Positions 22,557 through 31,846 of a stretch of 64,000 nt of DNA are shown here, one piece after another. A model generated the notes under the pieces. The model had not been told where the DNA came from. It saw only the letters and a list, made by a program, of their open reading frames with translations, and made no database searches. Source of the DNA: Pseudomonas sp. B20(2017) (GTDB taxonomy: Bacteria; Pseudomonadota; Gammaproteobacteria; Pseudomonadales; Pseudomonadaceae); contig NZ_NEJP01000009.1 in the NCBI RefSeq assembly GCF_002113125.1, forward strand, positions 186,001-250,000, written 5' to 3'. The position numbers and the translations under genes are program-made. How positions within the stretch are numbered: the first letter of the stretch is position 1; the number at the start of each line of letters is the position of its first letter.

Positions 22557-23429
22557 TCAGCGGATGTGTGCGAGCACACCTTGAAGCTCGTCGAGGGAGT
22601 TGTAACCGATCACCAACTGACCCTTTCCCTTCTTGCCGTGGCGGATCTGCACCGCAGAGCCTAGGCGCTCGGCCAGACGCTGTTCGAGGCGGGCGATATC
22701 CGGGTCAGGTTTGGCAGGCTCTACCGGCTCCGGTTTGCCACTCAACCATTGGCGAACCAGTGCCTCAGTTTGGCGCACGGTGAGACCGCGTGCGACAACA
22801 TGTCGCGCCCCTTCCACCTGCTGATTGTCCGGCAGACCGAGCAATGCACGGGCATGACCCATCTCCAGGTCGCCGTGGGACAGCATGGTCTTGATCACTT
22901 CCGGCAGTGCAATCAGGCGCAACAGGTTGGCCACGGTGACGCGGGACTTACCCACAGCCTCGGCAACCTGTTGCTGGGTGAGCTGGAATTCCTGCTGCAA
23001 GCGCTGCAGGGCCACCGCTTCTTCGATCGGGTTCAGGTCTTCGCGCTGGATGTTCTCGATCAGCGCAATGGCGATCGCGGTTTCATCCGGTACGTCGCGG
23101 ACCATCGCAGGAATGGTTTCCTGTCCGGCCTGCTGACTGGCGCGCCAGCGACGCTCACCGGCAATGATTTCAAAACGACCACCCCCAATCGGGCGAACCA
23201 CGATCGGCTGCATTACGCCCTGAGCCTTGATCGACTGCGCCAGCTCTTCCAGCGCCTGCGGATCCATGTCCCGGCGTGGCTGATACTTGCCGCGCTGCAG
23301 CAGGTCCAGTGGCAGGTGCTGCAACTCACGACTGTCAGCCTGCGCTGCCTGTTCTTCCAGCGCGCTGACAGTCGGACCGCTCAGCAGTGCATCCAGTCCT
23401 CGTCCGAGACCTCGTTTCTTGACGGCCAT
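22557..23429 (-). CDS. parB: Chromosome-partitioning protein ParB
   Basis: This 290-residue CTP-dependent DNA clamp starts MAVKKRGLGRGLDALLSG. The ParB/Srx nucleotide-binding region has IVVRPIGGGRFEIIAGERRWRA near residue 75-95, followed by the helix-turn-helix LTQQQVAEAVGKSRVTVANLLRL near 155-177 and a C-terminal dimer domain. It binds parS; a perfect parS lies at 35567-35582 inside recF, 12 kb away. It follows parA by 9 bp. Confidence 0.97.
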   Translation of the reverse strand: MAVKKRGLGRGLDALLSGPTVSALEEQAAQADSRELQHLPLDLLQRGKYQPRRDMDPQALEELAQSIKAQGVMQPIVVRPIGGGRFEIIAGERRWRASQQAGQETIPAMVRDVPDETAIAIALIENIQREDLNPIEEAVALQRLQQEFQLTQQQVAEAVGKSRVTVANLLRLIALPEVIKTMLSHGDLEMGHARALLGLPDNQQVEGARHVVARGLTVRQTEALVRQWLSGKPEPVEPAKPDPDIARLEQRLAERLGSAVQIRHGKKGKGQLVIGYNSLDELQGVLAHIR

Positions 23430-23438
23430 GGGGATTCC

Positions 23439-24236
23439 TTAAGTTGGCTGGGCAGCGGCGATACGTGAATTTTTGCGCTGACGACGAACCATCTCGCCCG
23501 CCAGAGCCAGATAGGCCAGCGCGCCTCGCGATTGCTTGTCGTAGGCCAGCGCCGGCATGCCGTAGCTCGGAGCTTCGGCGAGGCGGATGTTGCGCGGGAT
23601 GACGGTGTCGTACAGTTGATCGCCGAAGTGTTCCTTGAGCTGGGCCGAGACGTCGTTCATCAGGCTCAGGCGCGGGTCATACATGGTCCGCAGCAGGCCT
23701 TCGACTTTCAGGTTCGGGTTCAGCAGTTCGGCGATGCGCTTGATGTTATCCACAAGGTCGCTCAACCCTTCGAGCGCAAAGTACTCGCACTGCATGGGGA
23801 TAATGACCCCGTCAGCGGCGACCAGTGCGTTCAGCGTGAGCATCGACAGCGACGGTGGGCAGTCGATCAGGATGTAATCGTAGTTTTCACGGATTGGCGC
23901 CAGCGCGCTGCGCAGACGACTTTCCTTCATCTGCATTTCCAGCAGAACGACTTCGGCCGCCGTCAGGTCGCGGTTGGCCGGTAGCAGTTGATAACCGCCG
24001 TGTTCCGAATAGTGCATGGCCTGGGCCAGATCGCATTCGCCGATCAGCAGGTCGTAAACCGAGTTTTCCAGGCCATGTTTATCCACACCGCTACCCATGG
24101 TGGCGTTGCCCTGTGGATCGAGATCGATCAACAGCACCCGGCGCTTGGTCGCGACCAGGGATGCTGCGAGGTTGATGCAGGTGGTGGTCTTGCCCACACC
24201 ACCCTTCTGGTTCGCTATCGCGAATACCTTAGCCAT
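23439..24236 (-). CDS. parA: Chromosome-partitioning ATPase ParA (Soj)
   Basis: This 265-residue deviant-Walker ATPase has AIANQKGGVGKTTTCINLAA at residues 5-24 with the signature KGGVGKTT, and YDYILIDCPPSLS near 110. The start is the ATG before AKVFAIANQ; a longer frame upstream has no support. With ParB it separates the newly copied origin regions. It lies 18 bp after rsmG. Confidence 0.97.
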   Translation of the reverse strand: MAKVFAIANQKGGVGKTTTCINLAASLVATKRRVLLIDLDPQGNATMGSGVDKHGLENSVYDLLIGECDLAQAMHYSEHGGYQLLPANRDLTAAEVVLLEMQMKESRLRSALAPIRENYDYILIDCPPSLSMLTLNALVAADGVIIPMQCEYFALEGLSDLVDNIKRIAELLNPNLKVEGLLRTMYDPRLSLMNDVSAQLKEHFGDQLYDTVIPRNIRLAEAPSYGMPALAYDKQSRGALAYLALAGEMVRRQRKNSRIAAAQPT

Positions 24237-24254
24237 TCTTGCTTGTGTTCCCAA

Positions 24255-24899
24255 TCATGCCGTGCGGCGCAGTATCAGCAGATGGCGTTGGCCTTGGCAA
24301 CCGGGTACGGCCAGGGCGTGTTCGCTATCGAGTTTGAAGTCTGCCGGCAATGCTACCAGCTCATCGGCCGGATGAACGCCCTTCATTGCCAGCCAGCGCG
24401 TATCGGCATTGCCGAGGTGGCGAGTCCAGTTGGTAAAGTTCTCCATGCTGCTGAATGCCCGGGAAATGATCCCGTTGAACGGCTGTGCAGGCTGGAACGC
24501 TTCGACGCGACTGTGGATAACTTGCAGGTTATCCAGTTTGAGTTCGAGTTTGACCTGGGTCAGGAAGCGGGTTTTCTTGCCGTTGCTGTCCAGGCAGGTC
24601 ACTTGCGAGTCCGGAAACAGGATCGCCAGAGGAATCCCCGGCATGCCGCCGCCGCTGCCGACATCCAGCCAGCGACCGTTTTCGATGAACGACATCACGC
24701 TGAGGCTATCGAGCAGGTGACGGGACACCATTTCGTCCGGATCGCGAACGGCGGTCAGGTTGTAGGCCTGGTTCCATTTGATCAACAGGGCCAGATAACC
24801 CAGCAGCAATTCGTGCTGGGTTTCAGTGAGGTTGACACCGAGCTCGCGGGCTCCTGTGGATAACTCTTCGGCGTGCTGCGAAGTGACCTTAGAACTCAA
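24255..24899 (-). CDS. rsmG: 16S rRNA (guanine-527-N7) methyltransferase
   Basis: This 214-residue SAM-dependent methyltransferase has the motif I sequence [17 protein letters not shown] near residue 77. It methylates G527 of 16S rRNA, and loss gives low-level streptomycin resistance. The start codon is TTG, overlapping the mnmG stop as TTGA, with GGAG 8 nt upstream. No ATG fits the conserved N-terminus. The pairing with mnmG is conserved in many bacteria. Confidence 0.94.
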   Translation of the reverse strand: MSSKVTSQHAEELSTGARELGVNLTETQHELLLGYLALLIKWNQAYNLTAVRDPDEMVSRHLLDSLSVMSFIENGRWLDVGSGGGMPGIPLAILFPDSQVTCLDSNGKKTRFLTQVKLELKLDNLQVIHSRVEAFQPAQPFNGIISRAFSSMENFTNWTRHLGNADTRWLAMKGVHPADELVALPADFKLDSEHALAVPGCQGQRHLLILRRTA

Positions 24900-26797
24900 G
24901 CGCTTTGCTCCAACTGACGGCCCGCGCCGCGTTTTTTCAAATGAATCATCAACAGCGAAATTGCTGCCGGGGTCACACCCGGGATCCGCGAAGCCTGGCC
25001 CAGCGTCTCTGGGCGCGTGGCGCCAAGCTTGCTCTGGATCTCCTTGGAGAGACCGGAAATGTTGGCGTAATCGATATCCACAGGCAGTTTCGTGTCTTCG
25101 CTTGCACGCAGACGGGCAATTTCGTCCTGCTGACGGTCGATGTAACCGGCGTATTTGGTCTTGATCTCGACCTGTTCCGCGACCTGTGGATCTTCGGCGC
25201 CCTGCCCGGTCACTTCGACCAGACCAGCGTAGTCGATTTCCGGACGACTCAAGAGATTGAGCAGGTTGTATTCGTGAGTCAGCGGCGTGCCGAATTTCTC
25301 GGCAATCGCATCACCTTGCTGAGTGCCCGGGCGAACCCAGGTACTTTTCAGACGCTGCTCTTCGAGTTCGATGTTTTCGCGTTTCTTGCAGAACGCCGCC
25401 CAGCGCGCGTCATCGACCAGACCCAGTTCGCGACCTTTTTCGGTCAGACGCAGGTCCGCGTTGTCCTCACGCAGGATGAGGCGGTACTCGGCACGGGAAG
25501 TGAACATGCGGTACGGCTCTTGAGTACCGAGGGTGATCAGGTCGTCGACCAATACCCCGATGTACGCTTCATCGCGACGCGGGCACCAGGCTTCTTTGCC
25601 TTTCGCACGCAGCGCGGCGTTCGCGCCGGCCAGCAAACCCTGGGCGCCGGCTTCTTCGTAACCGGTGGTGCCGTTGATCTGGCCTGCGAAGAACAGACCG
25701 CCAATGACTTTGGTTTCCAGGCTGTACTTCAGGTCGCGCGGATCGAAGTAGTCGTACTCGATCGCATAGCCCGGACGCACGATGTGCGCGTTTTCCATGC
25801 CGCGGATCGATTGCACGATCTGCAATTGCACGTCGAACGGCAGGCTTGTGGATATCCCGTTCGGATACAGCTCATGGGTGGTCAGGCCTTCCGGCTCGAT
25901 GAACACCTGATGGCTTTCCTTGTCGGCAAAGCGATGAATCTTGTCTTCGATCGACGGGCAATAACGCGGGCCGATGCCTTCGATTTCGCCGGCAGCGGAA
26001 TACATCGGCGAACGGTCGAGGTTCGCGGCAATGATTTCGTGGGTGCGGGCGTTGGTGTGGGTAATCCAGCAACTGACTTGCCGTGGATGTTGTTCCTTGT
26101 TGCCCATGAACGACATCACCGGAATCGGCGTATCGCCTGGCTGCTCGGTCATTACCGAGAAATCCACAGACTTGCCGTCGATACGCGGTGGCGTACCGGT
26201 TTTCAGGCGACCGACTCGCAGCGGCAGTTCACGCAGACGATGCGCCAGGGCGATCGACGGTGGATCACCAGCACGACCGCCGGAAAAATTCTGCAAACCG
26301 ATGTGGATAAGTCCGCCCAGGAACGTACCAGTAGTCAACACCACGGAATCCGCGAAGAAACGCAGACCCATTTGCGTAACGACACCGCGTACTTGTTCTT
26401 GCTCGACGATCAGATCGTCGGCGGCTTGCTGAAATATCCACAGGTTCGGCTGGTTTTCCAGAATTTCTCGGACAGCGGCTTTGTACAAAATCCGGTCGGC
26501 TTGCGCACGGGTCGCCCGTACGGCCGGGCCTTTACGGCTGTTCAACACGCGAAACTGGATGCCACCCAGATCGGTAGCGATGGCCATCGCGCCGCCGAGG
26601 GCATCGATTTCCTTGACCAGATGACTTTTGCCAATGCCACCGATGGCCGGGTTGCAACTCATGGCACCGAGGGTTTCCACGTTGTGCGTCAGCAGAAGGG
26701 TTTTTGCACCCATGCGTGCTGAGGCCAGTGCTGCCTCGGTACCGGCATGACCGCCGCCGATGACGATCACTTCAAAACGGGAAGGGAAATCCACCAC
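24896..26797 (-). CDS. mnmG: tRNA uridine-5-carboxymethylaminomethyl synthesis enzyme MnmG (GidA)
   Basis: This 633-residue FAD enzyme partners MnmE to make cmnm5U34 in tRNA. It shows the dinucleotide-binding [21 protein letters not shown] at residues 10-30, [17 protein letters not shown] near 45-61 and GARGL-type FAD contacts such as [14 protein letters not shown] near 375. The start is GTG at 26797 with a GAGG site 5 nt upstream; a second GTG follows directly. Upstream is an oriC-like AT-rich region with DnaA boxes. Confidence 0.97.
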   Translation of the reverse strand: MVDFPSRFEVIVIGGGHAGTEAALASARMGAKTLLLTHNVETLGAMSCNPAIGGIGKSHLVKEIDALGGAMAIATDLGGIQFRVLNSRKGPAVRATRAQADRILYKAAVREILENQPNLWIFQQAADDLIVEQEQVRGVVTQMGLRFFADSVVLTTGTFLGGLIHIGLQNFSGGRAGDPPSIALAHRLRELPLRVGRLKTGTPPRIDGKSVDFSVMTEQPGDTPIPVMSFMGNKEQHPRQVSCWITHTNARTHEIIAANLDRSPMYSAAGEIEGIGPRYCPSIEDKIHRFADKESHQVFIEPEGLTTHELYPNGISTSLPFDVQLQIVQSIRGMENAHIVRPGYAIEYDYFDPRDLKYSLETKVIGGLFFAGQINGTTGYEEAGAQGLLAGANAALRAKGKEAWCPRRDEAYIGVLVDDLITLGTQEPYRMFTSRAEYRLILREDNADLRLTEKGRELGLVDDARWAAFCKKRENIELEEQRLKSTWVRPGTQQGDAIAEKFGTPLTHEYNLLNLLSRPEIDYAGLVEVTGQGAEDPQVAEQVEIKTKYAGYIDRQQDEIARLRASEDTKLPVDIDYANISGLSKEIQSKLGATRPETLGQASRIPGVTPAAISLLMIHLKKRGAGRQLEQSA

Positions 26798-26939
26798 GCA
26801 CCTCGTGCCTGCTTAAGTAGGTAATTCAGGAATAGTTTGAGATCAGGTTTCTGGACCTGGTCGGCAAGTATAGGGACTTCGCCCTTCCTAAAGAACCCTT
26901 TGCACAAAATTTAACCAGCTGTGGAGAACTTGCGGTTAA

Positions 26940-27210
26940 AAGAATAAAAAAGAGAGAAATTTATAAAACCTTTGTTTTAAAGCTTATTCTTACTGCCCAT
27001 GATTTCTGTGGATAGATTTCTACAGGCCTTTATTTTCAATGTGTACAGAGATTCAAAACCCTGTGGCCATGTCGCCATGAGGCCCTTGGATAACCCGTGT
27101 AAGCCTGTGGATGAATGAGGTGGTTATCCACAGCAGCAGTTATGTCCAGTTTTCAGGCCCTGTTATCAACTGCCCTTAGCGGCAGTTATTCACAGGGCTT
27201 AATCCACAGA
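26940..27210. other. oriC-like DnaA-box array in the mnmG-mnmE spacer
   Basis: The 553-bp gap between mnmG and mnmE has no supported gene. It holds an AT-rich block (26936-26990) followed by DnaA boxes. One is exact, TTATCCACA at 27124-27132, and one is TTATTCACA at 27186-27194. One-mismatch boxes lie at 26920-26928, 27007-27015, 27106-27114 and 27200-27208. The order and spacing of these blocks match oriC upstream of dnaA at an offset of about 4,500 bp. Matching anchors are AAAGCTT, CTGTGGATA, AGGCCTT, TGTACAGAG, GGATAACC, TGGTTATCCACAG and a 16-base TTATYCACAGRGCTTA block. A second oriC-like element has been described in Pseudomonas (from memory). Confidence 0.75.
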
Positions 27211-27350
27211 AATCGGATGAACGAGGGAATCGCGGACACGGAAAATCCGCTAAGGAGCAGAAATCTGTCCGGCACTGGAGGAGGGAAATAAGAGGAAGGG
27301 AGAACAGACAGACAGGTCGCGAACGGACCTGTCTGTGGACAACGGAAGGA

Positions 27351-28721
27351 TTATTTACCGATGCAGAAGCTGGAAAAGATCCGTCCCAGCAGATCATCGG
27401 AGCTGAAAGCCCCGGTGATTTCTCCGAGAGACTGCTGGGCCTGACGCAAGTCTTCCGCCAACAGTTCGCCTGCACCCGCCAAGGTCAGCTGCGCGCGACC
27501 GTGTTCTAGAGCTGCGCTGGCATGACGCAAGGCTTCCAGGTGACGACGGCGTGCGCTGAAGCTGCTTTCCGAAGTCTGCTCGTAGCCCATGCAGGCCTTC
27601 AGGTGATCACGCAGCAGGTCGAGACCTTCACCGGCAGACTTGGCACTCAGGCTGATCGTCACATGGCCATCGTCACTGACTTCCAGGGCAATGGGTTCAC
27701 CCGTGAGATCGGCCTTGTTGCGGATCAACGTGACCTTCGACGGATCCGGCCGGGTTTCAAGGAATTCCGGCCACAGGGCGAAGGGATCTGCAGCCTCAGG
27801 CGCAGTGGCATCGACTACCAGCAGCACTCGGTCAGCTTCGCCAATGGCTTTCAACGCTCGTTCTACGCCAATCTTTTCCACATGATCATCGGTATCGCGC
27901 AGACCGGCGGTGTCCACTACGTGCAGCGGCATGCCGTCGATGTGGATATGTTCGCGCAGGATATCCCGGGTGGTGCCGGCGATTTCGGTCACGATCGCGG
28001 CTTCACGACCGGCCAGTGCGTTTAGCAGGCTGGATTTGCCGGCATTCGGACGACCGGCAATTACCACGGTCATGCCGTCACGCAGCAACGCGCCCTGCCC
28101 GGCTTCGCGCAATACGGTGGATAACTCGTTACGAACCTTGTCGAGCATGCTCAGCACATGGCCGTCGGCTAGGAAGTCGATTTCTTCTTCCGGGAAGTCG
28201 ATAGCCGCTTCTACATAGATCCGCAGGCCGATCAGCTGTTCGGTGAGGTTATGCACACGCTGGGAAAATGCACCCTGCAATGAACGCAGGGCATTGCGCG
28301 CGGCCTGTGCGGAACTGGCTTCGATCAGATCAGCGATGGCTTCGGCCTGCGCCAGATCGAGTTTGTCATTGAGGAACGCTCTTTCGCTGAACTCACCCGG
28401 ACGGGCCAGACGGCAACCCAGTTCCAGACAACGCTTGAGCAACATGTCGAGGACGATCGGGCCGCCGTGGCCCTGGAGTTCCAGCACGTCTTCGCCGGTG
28501 AATGAGTTCGGTCCGGGGAAATACAGCGCCAGACCTTCATCCAGCACCTGTTGATTGTCACTGAAGAACGGGCCGTAGTGGGCAAACCGTGGTTTCAGTT
28601 CGCGGCCGCTGATGGCTTTGGCCGCAACGCTGGCCAGCGGCCCGGAAATTCGAACGATGCCCACGCCGCCACGGCCCTGGGCGGTAGCGACGGCTGCGAT
28701 GGTTTCACGAGGTGCGCTCAT
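27351..28721 (-). CDS. mnmE: tRNA modification GTPase MnmE
   Basis: This 456-residue GTPase has an N-terminal tetrahydrofolate-binding domain ([22 protein letters not shown]). The G domain, inserted in a helical domain, has [12 protein letters not shown] near residue 225, GTTRD and DTAGLRDT. The invariant C-terminal CIGK is present. It acts with MnmG at the tRNA wobble uridine. The start MSAPRET was chosen over an upstream Met because it gives the conserved N-terminus and length. Confidence 0.97.
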   Translation of the reverse strand: MSAPRETIAAVATAQGRGGVGIVRISGPLASVAAKAISGRELKPRFAHYGPFFSDNQQVLDEGLALYFPGPNSFTGEDVLELQGHGGPIVLDMLLKRCLELGCRLARPGEFSERAFLNDKLDLAQAEAIADLIEASSAQAARNALRSLQGAFSQRVHNLTEQLIGLRIYVEAAIDFPEEEIDFLADGHVLSMLDKVRNELSTVLREAGQGALLRDGMTVVIAGRPNAGKSSLLNALAGREAAIVTEIAGTTRDILREHIHIDGMPLHVVDTAGLRDTDDHVEKIGVERALKAIGEADRVLLVVDATAPEAADPFALWPEFLETRPDPSKVTLIRNKADLTGEPIALEVSDDGHVTISLSAKSAGEGLDLLRDHLKACMGYEQTSESSFSARRRHLEALRHASAALEHGRAQLTLAGAGELLAEDLRQAQQSLGEITGAFSSDDLLGRIFSSFCIGK

Positions 28722-28753
28722 AAACCGGTATCCAGACAAAAATGGCAGATAGC

Positions 28754-28778
28754 AAAACGCCCCACTAGGGGGCGTTTT
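28754..28778 (-). terminator. Terminator between yidC and mnmE
   Basis: AAAACGCCCC and GGGGCGTTTT form a perfect 10-bp stem over a 5-nt loop. The T run is mostly inside the stem, so strength is uncertain. A perfect DnaA box (28787-28795) lies between it and the yidC stop. Confidence 0.7.
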
Positions 28779-28802
28779 GAGTGGTGTTATCCACAGAGTA
28801 AG

Positions 28803-30485
28803 TTACGCCTCGGCTTTTTTCGTCGCCGCTTCGATCTTACGCGTGATGTACCACTGTTGGGCAATCGACAGGCAGTTGTTCACAACCCAGTACAGCACCA
28901 GACCCGCCGGGAACCACAGGAAGAAGAAGGTGAAGATGATCGGCATCATTTTCATCACCTTGGCCTGCATCGGATCCGGAGGTGTAGGGTTCAGACGCTG
29001 CTGGATGAACATGGTCGCGCCCATGATGATCGGCAGGATGAAGAACGGATCCTTGATTGACAGGTCGGTAATCCACAGCATGAACGGCGCCTGGCGCATT
29101 TCCACGCTTTCCAGCAGAACCCAGTACAGCGAAAGGAAAACCGGCATCTGCACCAGGATCGGCAAGCAGCCGCCCAGCGGATTGATCTTCTCTTTCTTGT
29201 ACAGCTCCATCATGGCTTGCGACATTTTCTGCCGGTCATCGCCATGTTGCTCTTTCAGTGCAGCCAGTTTCGGAGCCACGGCGCGCATGCGGGCCATCGA
29301 CTTGTAGCTGGCGGCCGACAGAGGGAAGAAGATCCCCTTGATCAGCATGGTCAGGAAGATGATCGACCAGCCCCAGTTGCCGACGATGCTGTGGATATGT
29401 TGCAGCAACCAGAAGATTGGCTGGGCAATGAACCACAGAATGCCGTAGTCGACAGTCAGTTCCAGACCTGGGGACAACTCTTTCAGCACAGCCTGGCTTT
29501 TCGGACCGGCGTACAGAACAGCGCTGGTCTCGACTTTCGCACCCGGTGCAGCGGTCAGCGAAGGACCGGTGTAACCGATGATGTAGTTGCCTTTGCTGTC
29601 TTTACGGGTCTGGACGATGTTGTTTTCGCCCTTCGGAGCAACCCATGCAGTCACGAAGTAGTGCTGCAGCCAGGCTACCCAGCCACCGGTGACGGTTTCC
29701 TTGAGTTGACCCTTGTCCATGTCCTTCATGGACACTTTCTTGTACGGCTCGGAACTTGTCCACAGGGCGGCGCCCAGGTAAGTCGCAGTACCGGTAGCAG
29801 TTGTGGACGAAGGATCGGCGCTTGCATCGCGTTTCAGCTGGGCAAACATCGAACCGGACCAAGGCTGAGCGCTCTGGTTGTCGATCAGATAAGTCACGGT
29901 CACGTCATACAGGCCACGTTTCAGAGTGAAACGCTTGATGTAATTGACGCCGTCCTTGCTGAACTTCAGGTCGACGACCAGTTGGTCCTGACCGTCAGCC
30001 AGTTGATAAGTCTTCTTCTCCGAGGAGTAGATCGGACGACCGGCCGGGTTTGCATCCGGACCGTTGGTGCCAATCAGACCGCTCTGTGCCAGATAAGTAC
30101 GTTCGCCACCATTGTCGAACAGCTGGAACGGAACGTCCGGACGATCCTGACGACGTGGATACAGCGGCAAGGTCAGCTGGGCAACATCACCACCTTGTGG
30201 ATCGATCGCGAGATCGAGCACGTCGGTCTTGATCTGGATCAGATCCTTGCTGACGGCGACCGGCGTTTCTGCAGGTGCGCTGGTATCGCTTGCGGCGCGC
30301 GGAATATCGTCACTGGCGGCAGCATTATTGCCAGTGGCGGTGTCCGGCAAACCGGATGTAGTCGTACTGGAAGCAACATTCTGAGTCGGCAGGGCAGCCT
30401 GGCCATAGTCCTGGTTCCATTTAAGGACCATGACGTAGGACACGATTGCCAGGGCGACGATCAGGATCGTGCGTTTGATATCCAT
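28803..30485 (-). CDS. yidC: Membrane protein insertase YidC
   Basis: The 560-residue Sec-associated and independent insertase has an N-terminal membrane anchor (TILIVALAIVSYVMVLKWNQ) and a large periplasmic beta domain to about residue 345. Five conserved C-terminal helices follow, beginning at GWSIIFLTMLIKGIFFPLSA with the cytoplasmic-groove Arg in YKSMARMRAV. It inserts F0 subunits c and a among others, and the atp operon is nearby. It lies 2 bp after yidD in the rpmH-rnpA-yidD-yidC operon. Confidence 0.97.
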   Translation of the reverse strand: MDIKRTILIVALAIVSYVMVLKWNQDYGQAALPTQNVASSTTTSGLPDTATGNNAAASDDIPRAASDTSAPAETPVAVSKDLIQIKTDVLDLAIDPQGGDVAQLTLPLYPRRQDRPDVPFQLFDNGGERTYLAQSGLIGTNGPDANPAGRPIYSSEKKTYQLADGQDQLVVDLKFSKDGVNYIKRFTLKRGLYDVTVTYLIDNQSAQPWSGSMFAQLKRDASADPSSTTATGTATYLGAALWTSSEPYKKVSMKDMDKGQLKETVTGGWVAWLQHYFVTAWVAPKGENNIVQTRKDSKGNYIIGYTGPSLTAAPGAKVETSAVLYAGPKSQAVLKELSPGLELTVDYGILWFIAQPIFWLLQHIHSIVGNWGWSIIFLTMLIKGIFFPLSAASYKSMARMRAVAPKLAALKEQHGDDRQKMSQAMMELYKKEKINPLGGCLPILVQMPVFLSLYWVLLESVEMRQAPFMLWITDLSIKDPFFILPIIMGATMFIQQRLNPTPPDPMQAKVMKMMPIIFTFFFLWFPAGLVLYWVVNNCLSIAQQWYITRKIEAATKKAEA

Positions 30486-30487
30486 GA

Positions 30488-30733
30488 TTACTCGGCCATC
30501 GAAGAAGAACGGGAGGTAGGGATAGGTGGAACCGGGTCATAACCACCGGGATTCCACGGATGACAGCGACCTAAACGACGAAAGGTCAGCCAGCCACCGC
30601 GCAGAAGGCCATGATTTTCGATGGCTTCATACGCGTAGCAAGAACAACTGGGGTAGAAACGACAGTGACTGGCCATCAGGGGACTAATGGCGTAGCGATA
30701 AAACTGGATCGGAACGAGTGCCAGTTTACGCAT
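30488..30733 (-). CDS. yidD: Membrane protein insertion efficiency factor YidD
   Basis: This 81-residue protein of the YidD/DUF37 family contains the hallmark [20 protein letters not shown] and then CSCYAYEAI, with a Cys-rich centre and an amphipathic N-terminal helix. It helps YidC-dependent insertion at the inner membrane. It overlaps the rnpA end by 8 bp and precedes yidC by 2 bp. Confidence 0.95.
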   Translation of the reverse strand: MRKLALVPIQFYRYAISPLMASHCRFYPSCSCYAYEAIENHGLLRGGWLTFRRLGRCHPWNPGGYDPVPPIPTSRSSSMAE

Positions 30734-31127
30734 CTGGACTGTCTACCCCTACAGTTTCGGTTTTGACTGCTGGTACCGGCTTGTTGCGTGCCAGACGTTT
30801 CCAGAGTTTGCCGAAATGCTGAATCAATTCGGGGTTTTCTACGTCACCCAAACCTTTGCGCGCGACGATAACGATGTCCCAGCCGACCAGTGAATCCTGG
30901 TGCAGGCGAAACGATTCGCGCATAAGACGTTTGAGGCGATTGCGCTCGACGGAGAGCTTGACGCTCTTTTTCCCGATAACCAGCCCGAGACGGGGGTGAT
31001 CGAGATCGTTGTTGCGCGCAAGGAGCAGGAGATTCTTCCCCGGAACCTTGCCGGTAGGGGAGTCAAAGACTGCCTTGAAATGCCGGGGTGTAAGCAGACG
31101 CTTTTCCCGACTGAAGTCCTGACTCAC
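30726..31127 (-). CDS. rnpA: Ribonuclease P protein component
   Basis: This ~133-residue basic protein helps the RNase P RNA trim tRNA 5' leaders. [15 protein letters not shown] is near the N-terminus, and the RNR motif is in [16 protein letters not shown] near residues 60-76. I chose the GTG at 31127, because homologues begin close to VSQDFSREK and it lies 16 bp after the rpmH stop. The Shine-Dalgarno-like GGAG touches the GTG, so spacing is poor and translation may be coupled to rpmH. The frame is open upstream but overlaps rpmH. Confidence 0.92.
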   Translation of the reverse strand: MSQDFSREKRLLTPRHFKAVFDSPTGKVPGKNLLLLARNNDLDHPRLGLVIGKKSVKLSVERNRLKRLMRESFRLHQDSLVGWDIVIVARKGLGDVENPELIQHFGKLWKRLARNKPVPAVKTETVGVDSPDA

Positions 31128-31143
31128 CTCCAGTGCCGGATTA

Positions 31144-31278
31144 TCAAACTGCCAGACGTGCGCGGCCTTTGGCGCGACGACGCGACAGTACGGCACGACC
31201 GTTCTTGGTAGCCATGCGAGCACGGAAACCGTGGGTACGAGCGCGTTTGATAGTGCTTGGTTGGAAAGTACGTTTCAT
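31144..31278 (-). CDS. rpmH: 50S ribosomal protein L34
   Basis: This 44-residue very basic protein, [18 protein letters not shown] and then [19 protein letters not shown], is typical L34. It is the first gene of the rpmH-rnpA-yidD-yidC operon and is driven by a near-consensus promoter about 60 bp upstream. It faces away from dnaA across oriC. Confidence 0.97.
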   Translation of the reverse strand: MKRTFQPSTIKRARTHGFRARMATKNGRAVLSRRRAKGRARLAV

Positions 31279-31338
31279 GTCGTGTTACCTGGTTCGTCCA
31301 CAACGGGCCGGAATGGCCCCCGTTTTAAGAGACCGGGG

Positions 31339-31367
31339 ATTCTAGAGAAAGCAAGCCAATAGGTCAA
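31339..31367 (-). promoter_or_regulatory. Sigma70 promoter of rpmH
   Basis: On the - strand TTGACC (31362-31367) and TAGAAT (31339-31344) are separated by 17 bp, a strong match to consensus. Transcription would start about 50 bp before the rpmH ATG and lead away from oriC. Confidence 0.85.
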
Positions 31368-31379
31368 TTTCCAACCAAC

Positions 31380-31780
31380 GTTTCCTTATAAATAGATCTT
31401 CGGAGCTGCCAGGACCTGATTACGCGGTTTGCCAAAGATAAAAATAAAGAAGGGAATTATTTAAAGCTTTTCTGTAAAGCTTGTAAAAGCTAGGCACGGC
31501 GTTCTCTGTGGATAACTGTCTCAAGGCCTTGTTGCAAGCGATGTACAGAGAATGACAACTACACTGGAAAACCGTGTCAAGCCTGTGCTGTGCTGTCGGA
31601 TAACCTGTGTGTGGAATAGATGGTTATCCACAGGCAGGTTATCCACCGACTTTCGCCCCCAGTTGTCCAGTGTGCTCAGATGGGGTTATCCACAGAGCTT
31701 ATGCACACACCGTCGGTCGCCTTTTTCTCGTTTAACGCATTGATAAATCATGTCCACCGGGCAACCTGCATGTGGATAAG
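31380..31780. other. oriC: Chromosomal replication origin oriC
   Basis: The 568-bp rpmH-dnaA gap holds no gene. An AT-rich stretch (31382-31490) is followed by exact DnaA boxes TTATCCACA at 31507-31515 (-), 31624-31632 (+), 31686-31694 (+) and 31771-31779 (-). It also has TTATGCACA at 31699-31707 and TTATCCACC at 31639-31647. The rpmH-dnaA gap is the established origin of Pseudomonas chromosomes. Gene strand reverses here, as expected for bidirectional replication. Unwinding probably begins in the AT-rich side nearest rpmH (inference). Confidence 0.93.
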
Positions 31781-31801
31781 TGGACGACTGGCCGCTACAA
31801 T
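31771..31801 (+). promoter_or_regulatory. Candidate dnaA promoter overlapping a DnaA box
   Basis: TGGATA (31773-31778) and TACAAT (31796-31801) are 17 bp apart on the + strand, about 45 bp before the dnaA GTG. The -35 hexamer lies inside an exact DnaA box (31771-31779), so DnaA binding would block the promoter. This fits known dnaA autoregulation, but the start site is inferred. Confidence 0.55.
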
Positions 31802-31846
31802 GGCCGCTTGTTTTTGCCTCACCGGCTTTCAACTTAGGGGATATCC

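Noticed and set aside
27176-27475. Possible 99-residue - strand protein at the end of mnmE and in the oriC-like spacer
   Set aside because: It overlaps the mnmE end in another frame, has no conserved features and no ribosome site.
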